DNA from: Alkalibacter rhizosphaerae
Lineage (GTDB): Bacteria; Bacillota; Clostridia; Eubacteriales; Alkalibacteraceae
Direction: 5' to 3'
NCBI RefSeq assembly: GCF_017352215.1
Contig: NZ_CP071444.1
Location: 372,001 to 436,000, forward strand
DNA length: 64,000 nucleotides
Below the pieces are notes generated by a model. That model was not told the DNA's origin and made no database searches. It worked only from the letters and a program-made list of their open reading frames with translations. How positions within the stretch are numbered: the stretch's first letter is position 1; each line of letters begins with the position of its first letter. This document shows, piece after piece, positions 20,244 to 29,417 of this stretch. Position numbers and translations under genes: made by a program.

Positions 20244-20272
20244 ATTATATCAAAAGGACCACCAGGGAACAA
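20244..20272 (-). promoter_or_regulatory. candidate lepA-hemW promoter
   Basis: On the − strand TGATATAAT (extended -10) with a partial -35 TTGTTC at 17 bp, about 35 nt before the lepA start. Confidence 0.5.
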
Positions 20273-20277
20273 ACATA

Positions 20278-21189
20278 TTATTTTTCTTGTTGCTGCACCA
20301 TATATACTGCAGCTGCAATGGAATGGAGCTTGGTTTCAAAACGATCCGATCGGGATGTAAGAACGATGGGTACTTTTGCCCCCAATACGACGGCTGCCGT
20401 CTTGGATGGTGCCAAATATACCAATGCTTTGAACAAGATGTTCCCCGCTTCCACGCTGGGCATGAGGAGTATATCACTCCTGCCTGCAAAGGGATCCCTT
20501 ATCCCTTTGATCTTTGCAGAACGCTCCGACAGGGCGTTGTCCAAAGCAAAAGGTCCACTCACATTGCATCCCTTGATGACTCCCTCTTTTGCCAGATCCA
20601 CCAGTTTTATTGCATCCAGGGTGGCCGGCATCTTCTCATTTACTTTTTCAACAGCACAAATCACGCCAACATTGGGTTTGTCGTACCCGAGACTTTGGAC
20701 AAAATCCACGGCATTTTCAAGGATTTGACGCTTTTGATCCAAGTCTGGTGCTATGACTACGCCACCATCGGTGATAAAAAGCAATCGGTCAACACCTTCT
20801 GTCTCCACCATGGCCATGTGGCTCAATATCTTTTCCTGCCGTTGGCCGTATTCTCTATTTAAAACGCCCCGCAAAACATCTGCAGTGCCCACCTTTCCCT
20901 TCATTAAGATATTGGCCTTACCGTCCCGAACCTGTTCCATGGCCAAGGCCACGGATTCCACTGGGTCTTCTCCATGAATGACGGTAAATCGATTTGAACG
21001 GATCCCCTGTTTTTTCATCAGATCGGCGATCTTGGTCCGATCTCCTACCACGGTCGCTTGGATCCATCCCCGATTCATTGCTTCATCCAAAGCCATCAAC
21101 AAGTCTTCCTCTTCACCGGCAGCTGCGACCAGGGCAATGGGAGTATCCCCTCCAATGGCCTCAAACAGGTCTTTCATATTTTTGATCAT
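20278..21189 (-). CDS. ptb: phosphate butyryl/acetyltransferase family protein (Ptb-like)
   Basis: A 303-residue protein of the PTA/PTB family, which swaps CoA for phosphate on acyl-CoA. Typical stretches are ILMKGKVGTADVLRG, LFITDGGVVIAPDL, GPFALDNALS and AGNILFKALVYL. Length matches Ptb rather than the longer Pta. I start at the ATG at 21189, which has GGAGG 7 nt upstream, instead of an ATG seven codons earlier that has the SD inside its frame. No butyrate or acetate kinase gene lies beside it, so its acyl substrate is unassigned. Confidence 0.85.
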   Translation of the reverse strand: MIKNMKDLFEAIGGDTPIALVAAAGEEEDLLMALDEAMNRGWIQATVVGDRTKIADLMKKQGIRSNRFTVIHGEDPVESVALAMEQVRDGKANILMKGKVGTADVLRGVLNREYGQRQEKILSHMAMVETEGVDRLLFITDGGVVIAPDLDQKRQILENAVDFVQSLGYDKPNVGVICAVEKVNEKMPATLDAIKLVDLAKEGVIKGCNVSGPFALDNALSERSAKIKGIRDPFAGRSDILLMPSVEAGNILFKALVYLAPSKTAAVVLGAKVPIVLTSRSDRFETKLHSIAAAVYMVQQQEK

Positions 21190-21337
21190 TTCAACGCCTC
21201 CATTTTTCAATATCCCTTTCTTTAATACCCAAAATCTTATGAATTATACGAAACATGAGATTCATTTCGATTTTACTTGAAATAATCTCTCATTAAGTAT
21301 AAACTTAATAGGTTATATAAATAGAGAGGAATGAACA

Positions 21338-23152
21338 ATGAGTACAACAAATAGAATTATAAATATTGCCGTCATCGCCCACGTTGATGCTGGGAAGTCC
21401 ACACTAGTGGATGCTTTCTTATCCCAAAGCGGAGTTTTTCGCGATAATGAGACCGTTGTGGATTGTGTTATGGATTCCAACGATTTGGAGCGGGAACGTG
21501 GCATCACCATCTACTCCAAAAACTGTTCCGTCATGTACAATGACATCAAGATCAATATCGTAGACACTCCGGGCCATGCCGATTTTTCATCGGAAGTGGA
21601 ACGGATCATCAAGACTGTGGATACAGTGATCCTTTTGGTGGATTCATCGGAAGGACCCATGCCCCAAACACGATTTGTCTTGAATAAAGCACTGGAAATT
21701 GGATTGAAGCCAATTTTGCTCATCAACAAGATCGACAAAAAAGATCAGCGAGCCGAAGAAGTAGTAGACATGGTCTTTGATTTGTTCCTGGAATTGGGAG
21801 CCAACGATGAACAATTGGATTTCCCCATACTCTATGGCATCGCAAAAGAAGGGATCGTCCTCAAGGAAATGGACGACGAACCCAATGGCATCGCGCCTCT
21901 TTTCGAAACCATTTTGTCCCATGCCAAGCCATACCCCAACCTGAACGATGAACCTTTGCAGCTGCAGATCTCATCATTGGCTTACGACGATTATCTCGGA
22001 CGACTGGGGATCGGCCGCATCTACAAAGGCACCTTGACCGAAGGACAAACCGTAGAGATCTACAAACAAGACGAAACGACAGTTCGGGGCAAAGTTTCCG
22101 GGATCTTCGCTTATGCCGGATTAAAGAGATTGCAGGTAGCCCAGGCTTACAGTGGCGACATCGTCGTGATCAGCGGGATCCCACACATTTCCATCGGCGA
22201 GACCGTTGGTGAACCGGATAAAATGGATGCCCTGCCATTGATCCACATTGAAGAACCAACCTTGTCCATGAACTTTCTGGTCAATACCTCGCCTTTGGCG
22301 GGTACGGAAGGAAAATACGTCACTTCCAGACATTTGAAAGCACGTTTGGAACGGGAGTTGGAAGTCAATGTAGGCTTGAAGGTGGAACCCCTCGACCAAA
22401 CCGACGGATTTAAAGTCTCCGGCCGTGGAGAACTGCATCTGTCCATCCTTATTGAAAACATGCGCCGAGAAGGCTACGAGCTTGGCGTTTCCAAACCGGA
22501 AGTCATCATGCACCGGGAAGGGAATACCATTGTAGAGCCTATTGAAAAAGTTTTGGTCAGCGTTCCCCAGGAATACTCCGGTGCCGTCATTTCGAAGTTG
22601 AATATCCGAAAGGGCGTCATGGAATCCATGCATTCGGAGGGTGATTACGTTTCTATGGAATACCTGGTACCAACCAGAGGCTTGCTTGGTTACTCCACCG
22701 ATTTTATCAACGACACTCGCGGTGAAGGAACCATGGTTCGCCGTTTTGACCGGTTTGAAGCCCACAAGGGAGAGATTCCCCAACGAACAAACGGTGTTTT
22801 GATCAGCCAGGTGTCCGGTGAATCCATGGGATATGCTTTAATGAACCTCAGCGAACGGGCCCAGTTTTTCATCGACCCGGGTACTTCCGTTTATGAAGGA
22901 ATGATCGTAGGCTTGAATTCGCGAGGCGACGACATGACCGTCAATCCCTGCAAAAACAAGAAGATGACCAACGTACGGGCCAGCGGATCCGATGATGCCA
23001 TCAAGCTGTCTCCCCCCTTGCACCTGACTTTGGAAGATTCTTTGGAATTCATCAATGATGATGAATTGGTGGAGATCACACCAAAATCCATCCGCCTGCG
23101 TAAAAAATTCTTGAAAGAATTGGATCGCAAGCGCAGCGGAAAAGTTTCTTAA
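21338..23152 (+). CDS. typA: ribosome-associated GTPase TypA/BipA
   Basis: A 604-residue translational GTPase with AHVDAGKST (G1), [14 protein letters not shown] (G3) and NKIDKKDQ (G4), followed by EF-G-like domains and the BipA-specific C-terminal domain containing [11 protein letters not shown]. It is implicated in 50S assembly under stress. The start is preceded by AGAGAGGA. A 7-bp inverted repeat (ATTAAGT / ACTTAAT at 21292-21309) lies in the AT-rich leader. Confidence 0.96.
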   Translation: MSTTNRIINIAVIAHVDAGKSTLVDAFLSQSGVFRDNETVVDCVMDSNDLERERGITIYSKNCSVMYNDIKINIVDTPGHADFSSEVERIIKTVDTVILLVDSSEGPMPQTRFVLNKALEIGLKPILLINKIDKKDQRAEEVVDMVFDLFLELGANDEQLDFPILYGIAKEGIVLKEMDDEPNGIAPLFETILSHAKPYPNLNDEPLQLQISSLAYDDYLGRLGIGRIYKGTLTEGQTVEIYKQDETTVRGKVSGIFAYAGLKRLQVAQAYSGDIVVISGIPHISIGETVGEPDKMDALPLIHIEEPTLSMNFLVNTSPLAGTEGKYVTSRHLKARLERELEVNVGLKVEPLDQTDGFKVSGRGELHLSILIENMRREGYELGVSKPEVIMHREGNTIVEPIEKVLVSVPQEYSGAVISKLNIRKGVMESMHSEGDYVSMEYLVPTRGLLGYSTDFINDTRGEGTMVRRFDRFEAHKGEIPQRTNGVLISQVSGESMGYALMNLSERAQFFIDPGTSVYEGMIVGLNSRGDDMTVNPCKNKKMTNVRASGSDDAIKLSPPLHLTLEDSLEFINDDELVEITPKSIRLRKKFLKELDRKRSGKVS

Positions 23153-23180
23153 AAATAACAAAACTGCAAACTATAACATG

Positions 23181-23210
23181 AAAGGCCTTGGGTTTAAACC
23201 CAAGGCCTTT
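23181..23210 (+). terminator. terminator after typA
   Basis: A perfect 30-bp palindrome with arms AAAGGCCTTGGGTTT, followed on the + strand by TGTTTTGG. The convergent gene's stop is 15 nt further on. The − strand tail is not T-rich. Confidence 0.85.
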
Positions 23211-23224
23211 TGTTTTGGAGAGGA

Positions 23225-24769
23225 TCAATCTTCCTCTTGTCTGTAATTGTAGTCTCTCTTGTTGAAGAAGTTCAACCAAGAGGATGTTTTGTAAAGATCC
23301 CAGTTGACCGGCGGAATGTAGCGCAGTTTCATGGAGTATTCTTTATCTTTTGCTTTATACTGCTCGTACATTTCTACGTAGATGCATCGCTGCTTGCCAG
23401 GGTATACTTCACACCAGCCATCTCGGCTTCCACCACAAGCACCATTTCTTTGATTTTTGGGGCACTTGGACATGGGGCATTGGTAACCCAATTCATGCAT
23501 GACGCAATCGCCGCAGAAACGGCATTCGTTCATAAACGTTTTTGAATAATACTCAAACCATGTAAATGGCTTGTTGAGGATCCCTTTATCGATCTTCTTT
23601 GCAAAATAGCTGACAATGGGATAGAAAATGGCATGCTCGCTAAAGAACAGGCTGTGAAAACTTCCGAAGAACCAAGTTTTCAAGTTTGCTTTCTTGTGTC
23701 CTGTTTTGGATCGGTCCACCAAAACTTCCTTGTTCAGGCCGGTTGCTTCGTCTTTTTCATAGAGGTAGAATCCGTTGTCCATGGGATAATCGAATTCCTT
23801 GACAAGTTCTTGCCACTGTGGAACCAATTCTTCTCCCTTTTCCAACAAGAAACACAAGTCTTCATAAGACATTCCGTGTCCTGCTATGGTCACCCCGTCG
23901 TAACCCATACCCTTCAAGATGGCATAAAGTTTCGCGGATCGAACCAGTTGCTGATGGTGATTGTCTTCGATTTTTTCTTTTTCTTCCACCAATTCCTGCA
24001 GCATTTTATCGGTTACCACACAACCGGGAATCATGTTTTTGTTCATCATTTTTGCAACTGGTACGGATAGAACAAAGATGTTTCCGATCAATGGTACATC
24101 AATGCCGTTGGTATTTGTGTATTGTCTTAATTCGTGATATTTTCTAGCATCCCAACCCAACTGGGTAATGAAGTATTCTGCACCGGCATCATACTTCTGA
24201 TGCATTTTATAATACTGGGCCATCAGTTCCGGTTCTTGTGATTTAAACGGAGAAACGACAGCACCTATAAAGAAATCGGTTTTGTTCAAGAAAGTGGATT
24301 TTTTTCTGCCTTTGATTTCAAAGCCTTCGTTCATTTTCTTGATCATTTTAATTGCATGGATCGCATCATAGTCGAAGACCGGTTTGGGTCTTCCACCAAA
24401 ACCTTCCGTCGTATAGTCACCTGTCATAACCAACAGGTTTTTCAGACCAACTCTGTTCATGGCATGAAGTTGACTTTCGATTTCGTTTCGGTTTTTGTCC
24501 TTGCACGTAAAGTGGTAGAGCGTCTCTCCACCGGTTTCCTGCAATATTTCTTGGGCCAATGGATACGGCATGATGGCAGGTTTACCGCTGGGATTGTCCG
24601 TGATGGTAAACGCATTGACTCTGGGATCGGCAGCAGCTTGCTTTGCAGCATCTATGGCTTTGTCCTGTTGCTTCTCCGTAGATCCTCTTCCAGGAACGAT
24701 TTCCCAGGTTACGGAAAAATGCGTTTTGCTCGTGACCGCTTCTTTGTAGCTCATTTTGTTGGTGGTCAT
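23225..24769 (-). CDS. metF: methylenetetrahydrofolate reductase with fused C-terminal cysteine-rich (MetV-like) domain
   Basis: A 514-residue protein. Residues 10-310 are the MTHFR TIM barrel, with ITDNPSGKP, LLVMTGDY and YFITQLGWDA. The rest is an MTHFR_C-type domain with a dense cysteine cluster (CRFCGDCVMHELGYQCPMSKCP, shown here as CRFCGDC then CPMSKCP, then CGGS and a C before YVEMYEQY), a likely Fe-S or Zn site. In acetogens MetF and the Cys-rich MetV are separate subunits; here they are one chain. It would form methyl-THF for methionine or the methyl branch of one-carbon metabolism. Start has AAGGAGG upstream. Confidence 0.87.
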   Translation of the reverse strand: MTTNKMSYKEAVTSKTHFSVTWEIVPGRGSTEKQQDKAIDAAKQAAADPRVNAFTITDNPSGKPAIMPYPLAQEILQETGGETLYHFTCKDKNRNEIESQLHAMNRVGLKNLLVMTGDYTTEGFGGRPKPVFDYDAIHAIKMIKKMNEGFEIKGRKKSTFLNKTDFFIGAVVSPFKSQEPELMAQYYKMHQKYDAGAEYFITQLGWDARKYHELRQYTNTNGIDVPLIGNIFVLSVPVAKMMNKNMIPGCVVTDKMLQELVEEKEKIEDNHHQQLVRSAKLYAILKGMGYDGVTIAGHGMSYEDLCFLLEKGEELVPQWQELVKEFDYPMDNGFYLYEKDEATGLNKEVLVDRSKTGHKKANLKTWFFGSFHSLFFSEHAIFYPIVSYFAKKIDKGILNKPFTWFEYYSKTFMNECRFCGDCVMHELGYQCPMSKCPKNQRNGACGGSRDGWCEVYPGKQRCIYVEMYEQYKAKDKEYSMKLRYIPPVNWDLYKTSSWLNFFNKRDYNYRQEED

Positions 24770-24857
24770 GATATTCCTCCTTAAAATTTCTCTTTCATAC
24801 GTTGCTTCACTACATGTATATACAAGAGATCAATAAATTCCTTCATTAATATATCAT

Positions 24858-24888
24858 ACCTATGTATAGGTTTTCAATGGTTGACAGA
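24858..24888 (-). promoter_or_regulatory. possible MTHFR promoter with imperfect palindrome
   Basis: On the − strand a TTGAAA -35 is followed by TATATT at about 18 bp. The spacer carries ACCTA-N4-TAGGT (24858-24871), which may be an operator. On the + strand, TTGACA at 24881 and TATAAT at 24907 are 20 bp apart, so the promoter for the rightward gene is less clear. Confidence 0.35.
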
Positions 24889-25001
24889 AAAATAACTTTA
24901 ATTTTTTATAATGAATTTTTTGTCTTTATTTATCCATGGTTGAATCGGCCCAAAGTAGGGTAAACATTTATATGAACAATAATCCTAAGGAGGTTTCCAA
25001 A

Positions 25002-26150
25002 ATGAACCTACTGACGAGAAACGAACTGGAAACATTAACGAATATGGCACATCCCAATTCTGTGAGCATCTACTTTCCCATGGGGAAAAACTACACGGAT
25101 GACAAGAGCAAACTGGTTTTCAAAAATCTGATCAAATCGGCGGAAAAAGACTTGACCGACCATGGCGTTCAAAACAAAGAAGTGGACCGCTTGCTGCAAC
25201 CGGCCTTTCAACTCTTGGAGACGCCGGATTTTTGGACGGATCCGTCTGTGTCTGCCGCCATATTTTTACATGATGGCAAAGCCAGAATCAACAACCTGCC
25301 TTTCCCTGTGGACGAGATCCATTACGTGGGGCCCAATTTTTATTTGCTGCCCTTGTTTGAACTCTTTGCATTGGAAAACAAGTTTCACATCTTGAGCATG
25401 AGCCAAAACAGCATCAAACTGTTCCATTGTGATTTTTTGAACTGGGAAGAGATCCCTTTAGGAGACATTCCAACCAGTTTGGATGAGGCCTTACAATACG
25501 ACGATATCGAAAACGAACGACAAACCTCCAGTCGCAGCCATGGCAGTGCCGGTGACAGCACCTCCGGTGTCTACCGAGGCCAAGGCGATGGCCGGGATGA
25601 CCACAAAACCAACCTTTGGCGTTTTCTGGAAATGATCGACAACCAACTCCATCTGTATATCAAGGGAAGGGGAACACCCATTATCCTTGCTGGCGTCGAT
25701 TATTTCACTGCCATGTTTCAACGGGTCAACTCCCGTTATAAAGTATTGGAAACAGAGATCAACGGCAACATGGACAATGCTACTCCTGCGGAGCTGCACC
25801 AAAAAGCGCTCCCCATCGCCAGTCAGTATTACCAACGGCAGGTGGAGCGGGATCTGTATCGCTATCACAACATGCTCTCAACAGATAAAACATCGACTAC
25901 CATTGAGGAGATCGCATCTGCCGCTGTAAAGGGCAAGGTCCATATGTTGTTTGCGACAAAGCAAGTGTATATTCCAGGCATTTACAATCCGGAACTGGAT
26001 ACGGCATTTCTAAAAGACGGCAATCCCGATTCAGAAGACTTGATCAATTTTGCCATGGTAAACACCTTCAAAACAGGAGGTAAGATCCACGTCTTATCCA
26101 ACGAACAGCTGCCGGAAACCACCGGATGCGCAGCCTTGTTCCGATATTGA
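25002..26150 (+). CDS. bacterial archaeo-eukaryotic release factor-like (baeRF family) protein
   Basis: A 382-residue cytoplasmic protein resembling the baeRF families (eRF1-like domains in bacteria). The order is an N-terminal SVSIYFPMGK region, a LPLFELFALENKFHILSMSQN strand pair, a glycine-rich loop around residues 180-205 containing RGQGDG, then PIILAGVDYFTAMF and a C-terminal domain ending TGCAALFRY. These proteins are proposed to rescue or sense ribosomes, but function is unproven. I chose the ATG at 25002 because AAGGAGG lies 8 nt upstream; an earlier in-frame ATG has no such site. It appears monocistronic. Confidence 0.75.
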   Translation: MNLLTRNELETLTNMAHPNSVSIYFPMGKNYTDDKSKLVFKNLIKSAEKDLTDHGVQNKEVDRLLQPAFQLLETPDFWTDPSVSAAIFLHDGKARINNLPFPVDEIHYVGPNFYLLPLFELFALENKFHILSMSQNSIKLFHCDFLNWEEIPLGDIPTSLDEALQYDDIENERQTSSRSHGSAGDSTSGVYRGQGDGRDDHKTNLWRFLEMIDNQLHLYIKGRGTPIILAGVDYFTAMFQRVNSRYKVLETEINGNMDNATPAELHQKALPIASQYYQRQVERDLYRYHNMLSTDKTSTTIEEIASAAVKGKVHMLFATKQVYIPGIYNPELDTAFLKDGNPDSEDLINFAMVNTFKTGGKIHVLSNEQLPETTGCAALFRY

Positions 26151-26168
26151 TTTACCTGTAACAAAAAC

Positions 26169-26198
26169 AAGGAGAGCCTTCAAAGAGGTTCTCCTTTT
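26169..26198 (+). terminator. terminator after the baeRF gene
   Basis: A stem of AAGGAGA and CCT pairing with AGG and TCTCCTT, with one mismatch region, followed by TTCTTGG; 18 nt after the stop codon. Confidence 0.7.
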
Positions 26199-26203
26199 CT
26201 TGG

Positions 26204-26620
26204 TTATGCCTTGATGTTTTTGACGAAGAAATCGCTTTCCCGTTGGGCACTCTCCGGTGAGTCGGAAGCATGAACGATATTTTCGTCTTTTGTCAGTGCA
26301 AATCTTCCCCGAATGGAACCATTGTCTGCTTCCATGGGATCCGTTGCTCCTGTCAACTTTCTAAATCCTTTGATGGCATTTTCACCTTCTACCACCATGA
26401 CGACCACAGGTCCCCTTTTCATGTAAGAGGCCAACGATGGAAAAAATGGTTTGTCTTTATGCTCTGCATAGTGATATTCCAGATCTTCATCCGTCAAGTT
26501 TTTGATTGCCATATAGGTGATCTTGAAGGTTTTCTTTTCGATCATGGAAATGATCTCTCCCACGATTCCTCGTTCCATTGCGTCTGGTTTAAGAATTACC
26601 AATGTTTTTTCTACTGCCAT
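26204..26620 (-). CDS. ndk: nucleoside diphosphate kinase
   Basis: A 138-residue NDK that transfers phosphate between nucleoside triphosphates and diphosphates through a phosphohistidine. TLVILKPDAMERG starts the fold, GATDPMEADNGSIRGRF is the nucleotide-binding stretch, and NIVHASDSPESA contains the active-site histidine. AAGGAG precedes the ATG. It lies 11 nt downstream of the pyrophosphatase gene, making a small nucleotide/phosphate operon. Confidence 0.97.
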   Translation of the reverse strand: MAVEKTLVILKPDAMERGIVGEIISMIEKKTFKITYMAIKNLTDEDLEYHYAEHKDKPFFPSLASYMKRGPVVVMVVEGENAIKGFRKLTGATDPMEADNGSIRGRFALTKDENIVHASDSPESAQRESDFFVKNIKA

Positions 26621-26631
26621 TTCTACACTCC

Positions 26632-28254
26632 TTATTTGTTTAAATATTTTTTTATTCCTTCATGGATCGTTGGGACGATCTGCTTTTTCCTGGAGACCCA
26701 ACCTTCCATAAACATGCCTTGGGACATTTTTTGTCCAAAAACACCGTCCACAAGCTTGCCTTCATTGTAAAAAATATAAGAACCCTGCTTGAGGATATCT
26801 GTTATTATACACAAGGTTAGGCTTTGGTGTCTACTTTCATTTACATTATCGATATAAGTTAAAAATTCATCAATGCTCTTTTGGATGGAATCCATGTCCA
26901 GGGTGAACACTTGGGAGATCCCCACCTTCCATCCTTCCAAAAGAAATTCCTTGTAATCGGCAAAAAATATTTCCTCCACCGACTTGTTGGATAGATCGGT
27001 TCCTTTTTTGAACATTTCCATGGCAAATTTGTCAATGTCCATCATGACCAGCAGATGAAGTGCCTCCAGCGCTTCTATATCTTGTTCCGTTGTCGTGGGG
27101 GACTTTAAAAACAAAGTGTCCGAAATGATCCCCGCCAGCATCAAGCCGGCTATGGAGGGTTTTGGTTCCATCCCTGCTTCCTTGTACATGTAGTATAAAA
27201 TGGTATTGGTGGATCCTACCGGCATGTTGCGAAAAACGATGGGCAAACTGGTGGATATATCCCCGATGCGATGATGATCGATCACTTCAAGGATCTCCGC
27301 TTCTTCGATGCCTTCCGCGCTCTGGCTGTATTCGTTGTGATCCACCAGGATCACTCTTTTGCGTTGGGGACTGATGACATGACTGCGACCGATGATCCCC
27401 AAATATTCTCCATTCCGATTCAACAAGGGAAACTTCGAATGATCGGTTTCTTTCATGATTTCCCTGCAATCCGTCAAATAATCGTCTTCTCCAAAGAAGA
27501 GCAGATTGTCCCGAACAATGATGTTTTCAACATAATTGGTCAAAAAAACCATCTTTGTCGCTTCGTAGGTGTCAAGGTCCGTTGCAATGACGTTGATGCC
27601 GCTATCTTCTGCCGCTTCCAGAAAAGCGGGATCCGGGTGCTTCCCTCCGGTAAGAATGACCAACTGCACCTTTTGCTCAATGGCGTGTTTATATATATCC
27701 AAACGATCTCCAACGATGACGATGGAATCCTTTTGGAACAGATCCATTTCCTCAATAGTATCCATATGGAAAGAAACAACCAAAACCTCGCCGTCCACCG
27801 TGGCAGCAGCCTTGCTTAGCAGCACACCTTCCATGTTTTTCAATACGTTGTCCACACTGGTTTTCAAGAACCGTTGGTTCTTTTGGATCAAGCTCATGGC
27901 GATGTCTTTCATGGTGACGATTCCCAGCAGTTGACATTTATCATCGGTGATGGGCAGCGTTCTTAATTTTCCCTCACCCATGTATACGTAGGCATCGTAA
28001 ATGGAGTTGGTGCGTTTAAGAGCCTGGGGACGATCATAATTCAAATCTTTCATTTGGATCTTTACGTTCTCCAACAACTGAGGTATGGAAACGCCAAAAA
28101 AATCCAATACGTATTTTGCTTCTGCTGAGATTTCGTCCAGAATCGCCGCTTTTGCAGGAAACCCCTGCCTTGTCTTCAAATCCGCCATGGCAATGGCGGA
28201 AGTTACAGTATCCGTATCCGGATTGCGATGTCCAAACACCAATAAATCGTTCAT
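26632..28254 (-). CDS. ppaC: CBS-domain manganese-dependent inorganic pyrophosphatase
   Basis: A 540-residue family II pyrophosphatase. The DHH catalytic motifs are GHRNPDTDT at the start, VDHNEYSQS and VIDHHRIGD. Between them (about residues 60-300) lie two CBS repeats flanking a DRTGG domain, as in the AMP- and diadenosine-polyphosphate-regulated clostridial enzyme. The ATG at 28254 has GGGGAGG 7 nt upstream; a longer frame reading another 17 codons lacks a site. It hydrolyses PPi and is likely to be allosterically tuned by adenine nucleotides. Confidence 0.92.
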   Translation of the reverse strand: MNDLLVFGHRNPDTDTVTSAIAMADLKTRQGFPAKAAILDEISAEAKYVLDFFGVSIPQLLENVKIQMKDLNYDRPQALKRTNSIYDAYVYMGEGKLRTLPITDDKCQLLGIVTMKDIAMSLIQKNQRFLKTSVDNVLKNMEGVLLSKAAATVDGEVLVVSFHMDTIEEMDLFQKDSIVIVGDRLDIYKHAIEQKVQLVILTGGKHPDPAFLEAAEDSGINVIATDLDTYEATKMVFLTNYVENIIVRDNLLFFGEDDYLTDCREIMKETDHSKFPLLNRNGEYLGIIGRSHVISPQRKRVILVDHNEYSQSAEGIEEAEILEVIDHHRIGDISTSLPIVFRNMPVGSTNTILYYMYKEAGMEPKPSIAGLMLAGIISDTLFLKSPTTTEQDIEALEALHLLVMMDIDKFAMEMFKKGTDLSNKSVEEIFFADYKEFLLEGWKVGISQVFTLDMDSIQKSIDEFLTYIDNVNESRHQSLTLCIITDILKQGSYIFYNEGKLVDGVFGQKMSQGMFMEGWVSRKKQIVPTIHEGIKKYLNK

Positions 28255-28276
28255 GGTTATCCTCCCCGTTTTCATG

Positions 28277-28996
28277 TCAATCCAGCCAAAACAGCAAATG
28301 GCCATTGTTTTTCAACCACTTTTTTGACTCCCCATAGTCGGGATGATGATGATCAAGCAAATTCCAAAACTCTTTGGAATGGTTCTTGTGTACCATATGG
28401 CAAAGCTCATGGACCACGACGGAATCCAACACTTCTGGTGGAGCCAACGCCAATCTCCAGTTAAACAACAATCTGTCATCATGGGTACAGCTTCCCCATC
28501 GTTTTTTCTGCTCTTTGGCCTTTACCATCTTGGGTGAACCGGCAATTTTGGGAGCATGGGCTTGTACTCTTTCTTCCAACAATTGCTGGGCTTCCACTTT
28601 AAACCAGGCAACGATCGCTGCTCGCTCTTCATCCCTTGTGGTATCGATTCCTTTCCACAAAAAAAATGCTCCACCGGTAAAATCCACTTTTGGTTTTCTA
28701 TGGGGACCGGTCTCCCTTTGGATCGGATACCAACGTCCCCTGTAAAGCAGCTGATCATTCCGTTGCTCAGAAAGGGACGAAAATGCTGCTTCCTGCAACT
28801 TCATGCGTTGGATATGGGACAATATCCATTTTTTCTTTTTTTCCAATAAAGTTTCCAGCTGTTTTTGTGTCCACCCCATGGGTGTGATCGCCTGCAAACC
28901 CTTCCTTGGATCGATCCGCAGCTCTGCCGTTTTGCGCCGTCGACAGATCCAGTCATAAACGATGGCCTCTCCGCATTTTGTTGTATACACCTTCAT
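28277..28996 (-). CDS. YgjP/DUF45 family metallopeptidase-like protein
   Basis: A 239-residue protein with the zincin motif HELCHMVHKNHSKEFW (HExxH plus downstream His) near residue 195 and LFNWRLALAPPEVLDSVVVHE before it, the hallmarks of the YgjP/DUF45, SprT-like group. Family members are predicted metal-dependent hydrolases of unknown substrate. I start at the ATG at 28996 (GGGAGA upstream). The frame stays open further upstream only because it runs through the RNase P RNA gene on the other strand. Confidence 0.85.
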   Translation of the reverse strand: MKVYTTKCGEAIVYDWICRRRKTAELRIDPRKGLQAITPMGWTQKQLETLLEKKKKWILSHIQRMKLQEAAFSSLSEQRNDQLLYRGRWYPIQRETGPHRKPKVDFTGGAFFLWKGIDTTRDEERAAIVAWFKVEAQQLLEERVQAHAPKIAGSPKMVKAKEQKKRWGSCTHDDRLLFNWRLALAPPEVLDSVVVHELCHMVHKNHSKEFWNLLDHHHPDYGESKKWLKNNGHLLFWLD

Positions 28997-29009
28997 TTTT
29001 TCTCCCGCC

Positions 29010-29038
29010 TTGTAGACAATGTCTTTGTATGGTAAAAT
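29010..29038 (+). promoter_or_regulatory. rnpB promoter
   Basis: TTGTAG at 29010-29015 and TAAAAT at 29033-29038 with 17-bp spacing. The predicted start, 6 nt downstream, coincides with the first base of the P1 helix of RNase P RNA. Confidence 0.75.
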
Positions 29039-29043
29039 GAATT

Positions 29044-29404
29044 GTTGGTGGCGTGCAAGCCAGATGATCGCGTGAACGATCCCGCAAGGGTGTTCATGAG
29101 GAAAGTCCGAGCTCCACAGGGCAGGGTGCCGGGTAACCCCCGGTGGAGGCAACTCCAAGGAAAGTGCAACAGAAAGGAAACCGCCTTGCGATGCAAGGTA
29201 AGGGTGAAAGGGTGAGGTAAGAGCTCACCGGCGGCCAGGTAACTGTCCGGCTATGTAAACCCCACCTGGTGCAAGACCAAGTTAGGACGCGAAGCAGTAG
29301 CCCGCTGTGTCCAATGGTAGGTCGCTTGAGCTTTTCGGTAACGGAAAGCCTAGATAGATGATCATCTAATACAGAACTCGGCTTATAGGCTTGGACGCTC
29401 CAAC
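29044..29404 (+). ncRNA. rnpB: RNase P RNA, type A
   Basis: The conserved core GAGGAAAGTCCGAGCTCCAC is at about 29098, followed by AGGGCAGGGTGCC and GGTAAGGGTGAAAGGGTGAGG; the 3' region holds ACAGAACTCGGCTTAT. The termini pair as helix P1: GTTGG and GCGTGCAAGCC at the 5' end with GGCTTGGACGC and CCAAC at the 3' end. The layout and length (about 360 nt) fit the ancestral A type rather than the Bacillus B type. It processes tRNA 5' ends. Confidence 0.96.
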
Positions 29405-29417
29405 TATTTATTGCAAA

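Noticed and set aside
28997-29158. A 54-codon N-terminal extension of the YgjP-like protein
   Set aside because: It runs antisense through the RNase P RNA gene and lacks a ribosome site, whereas the ATG at 28996 has one and matches the family start.
29044-29404. Riboswitch reading of the structured RNA region
   Set aside because: The conserved core sequences and P1 pairing identify it as RNase P RNA.
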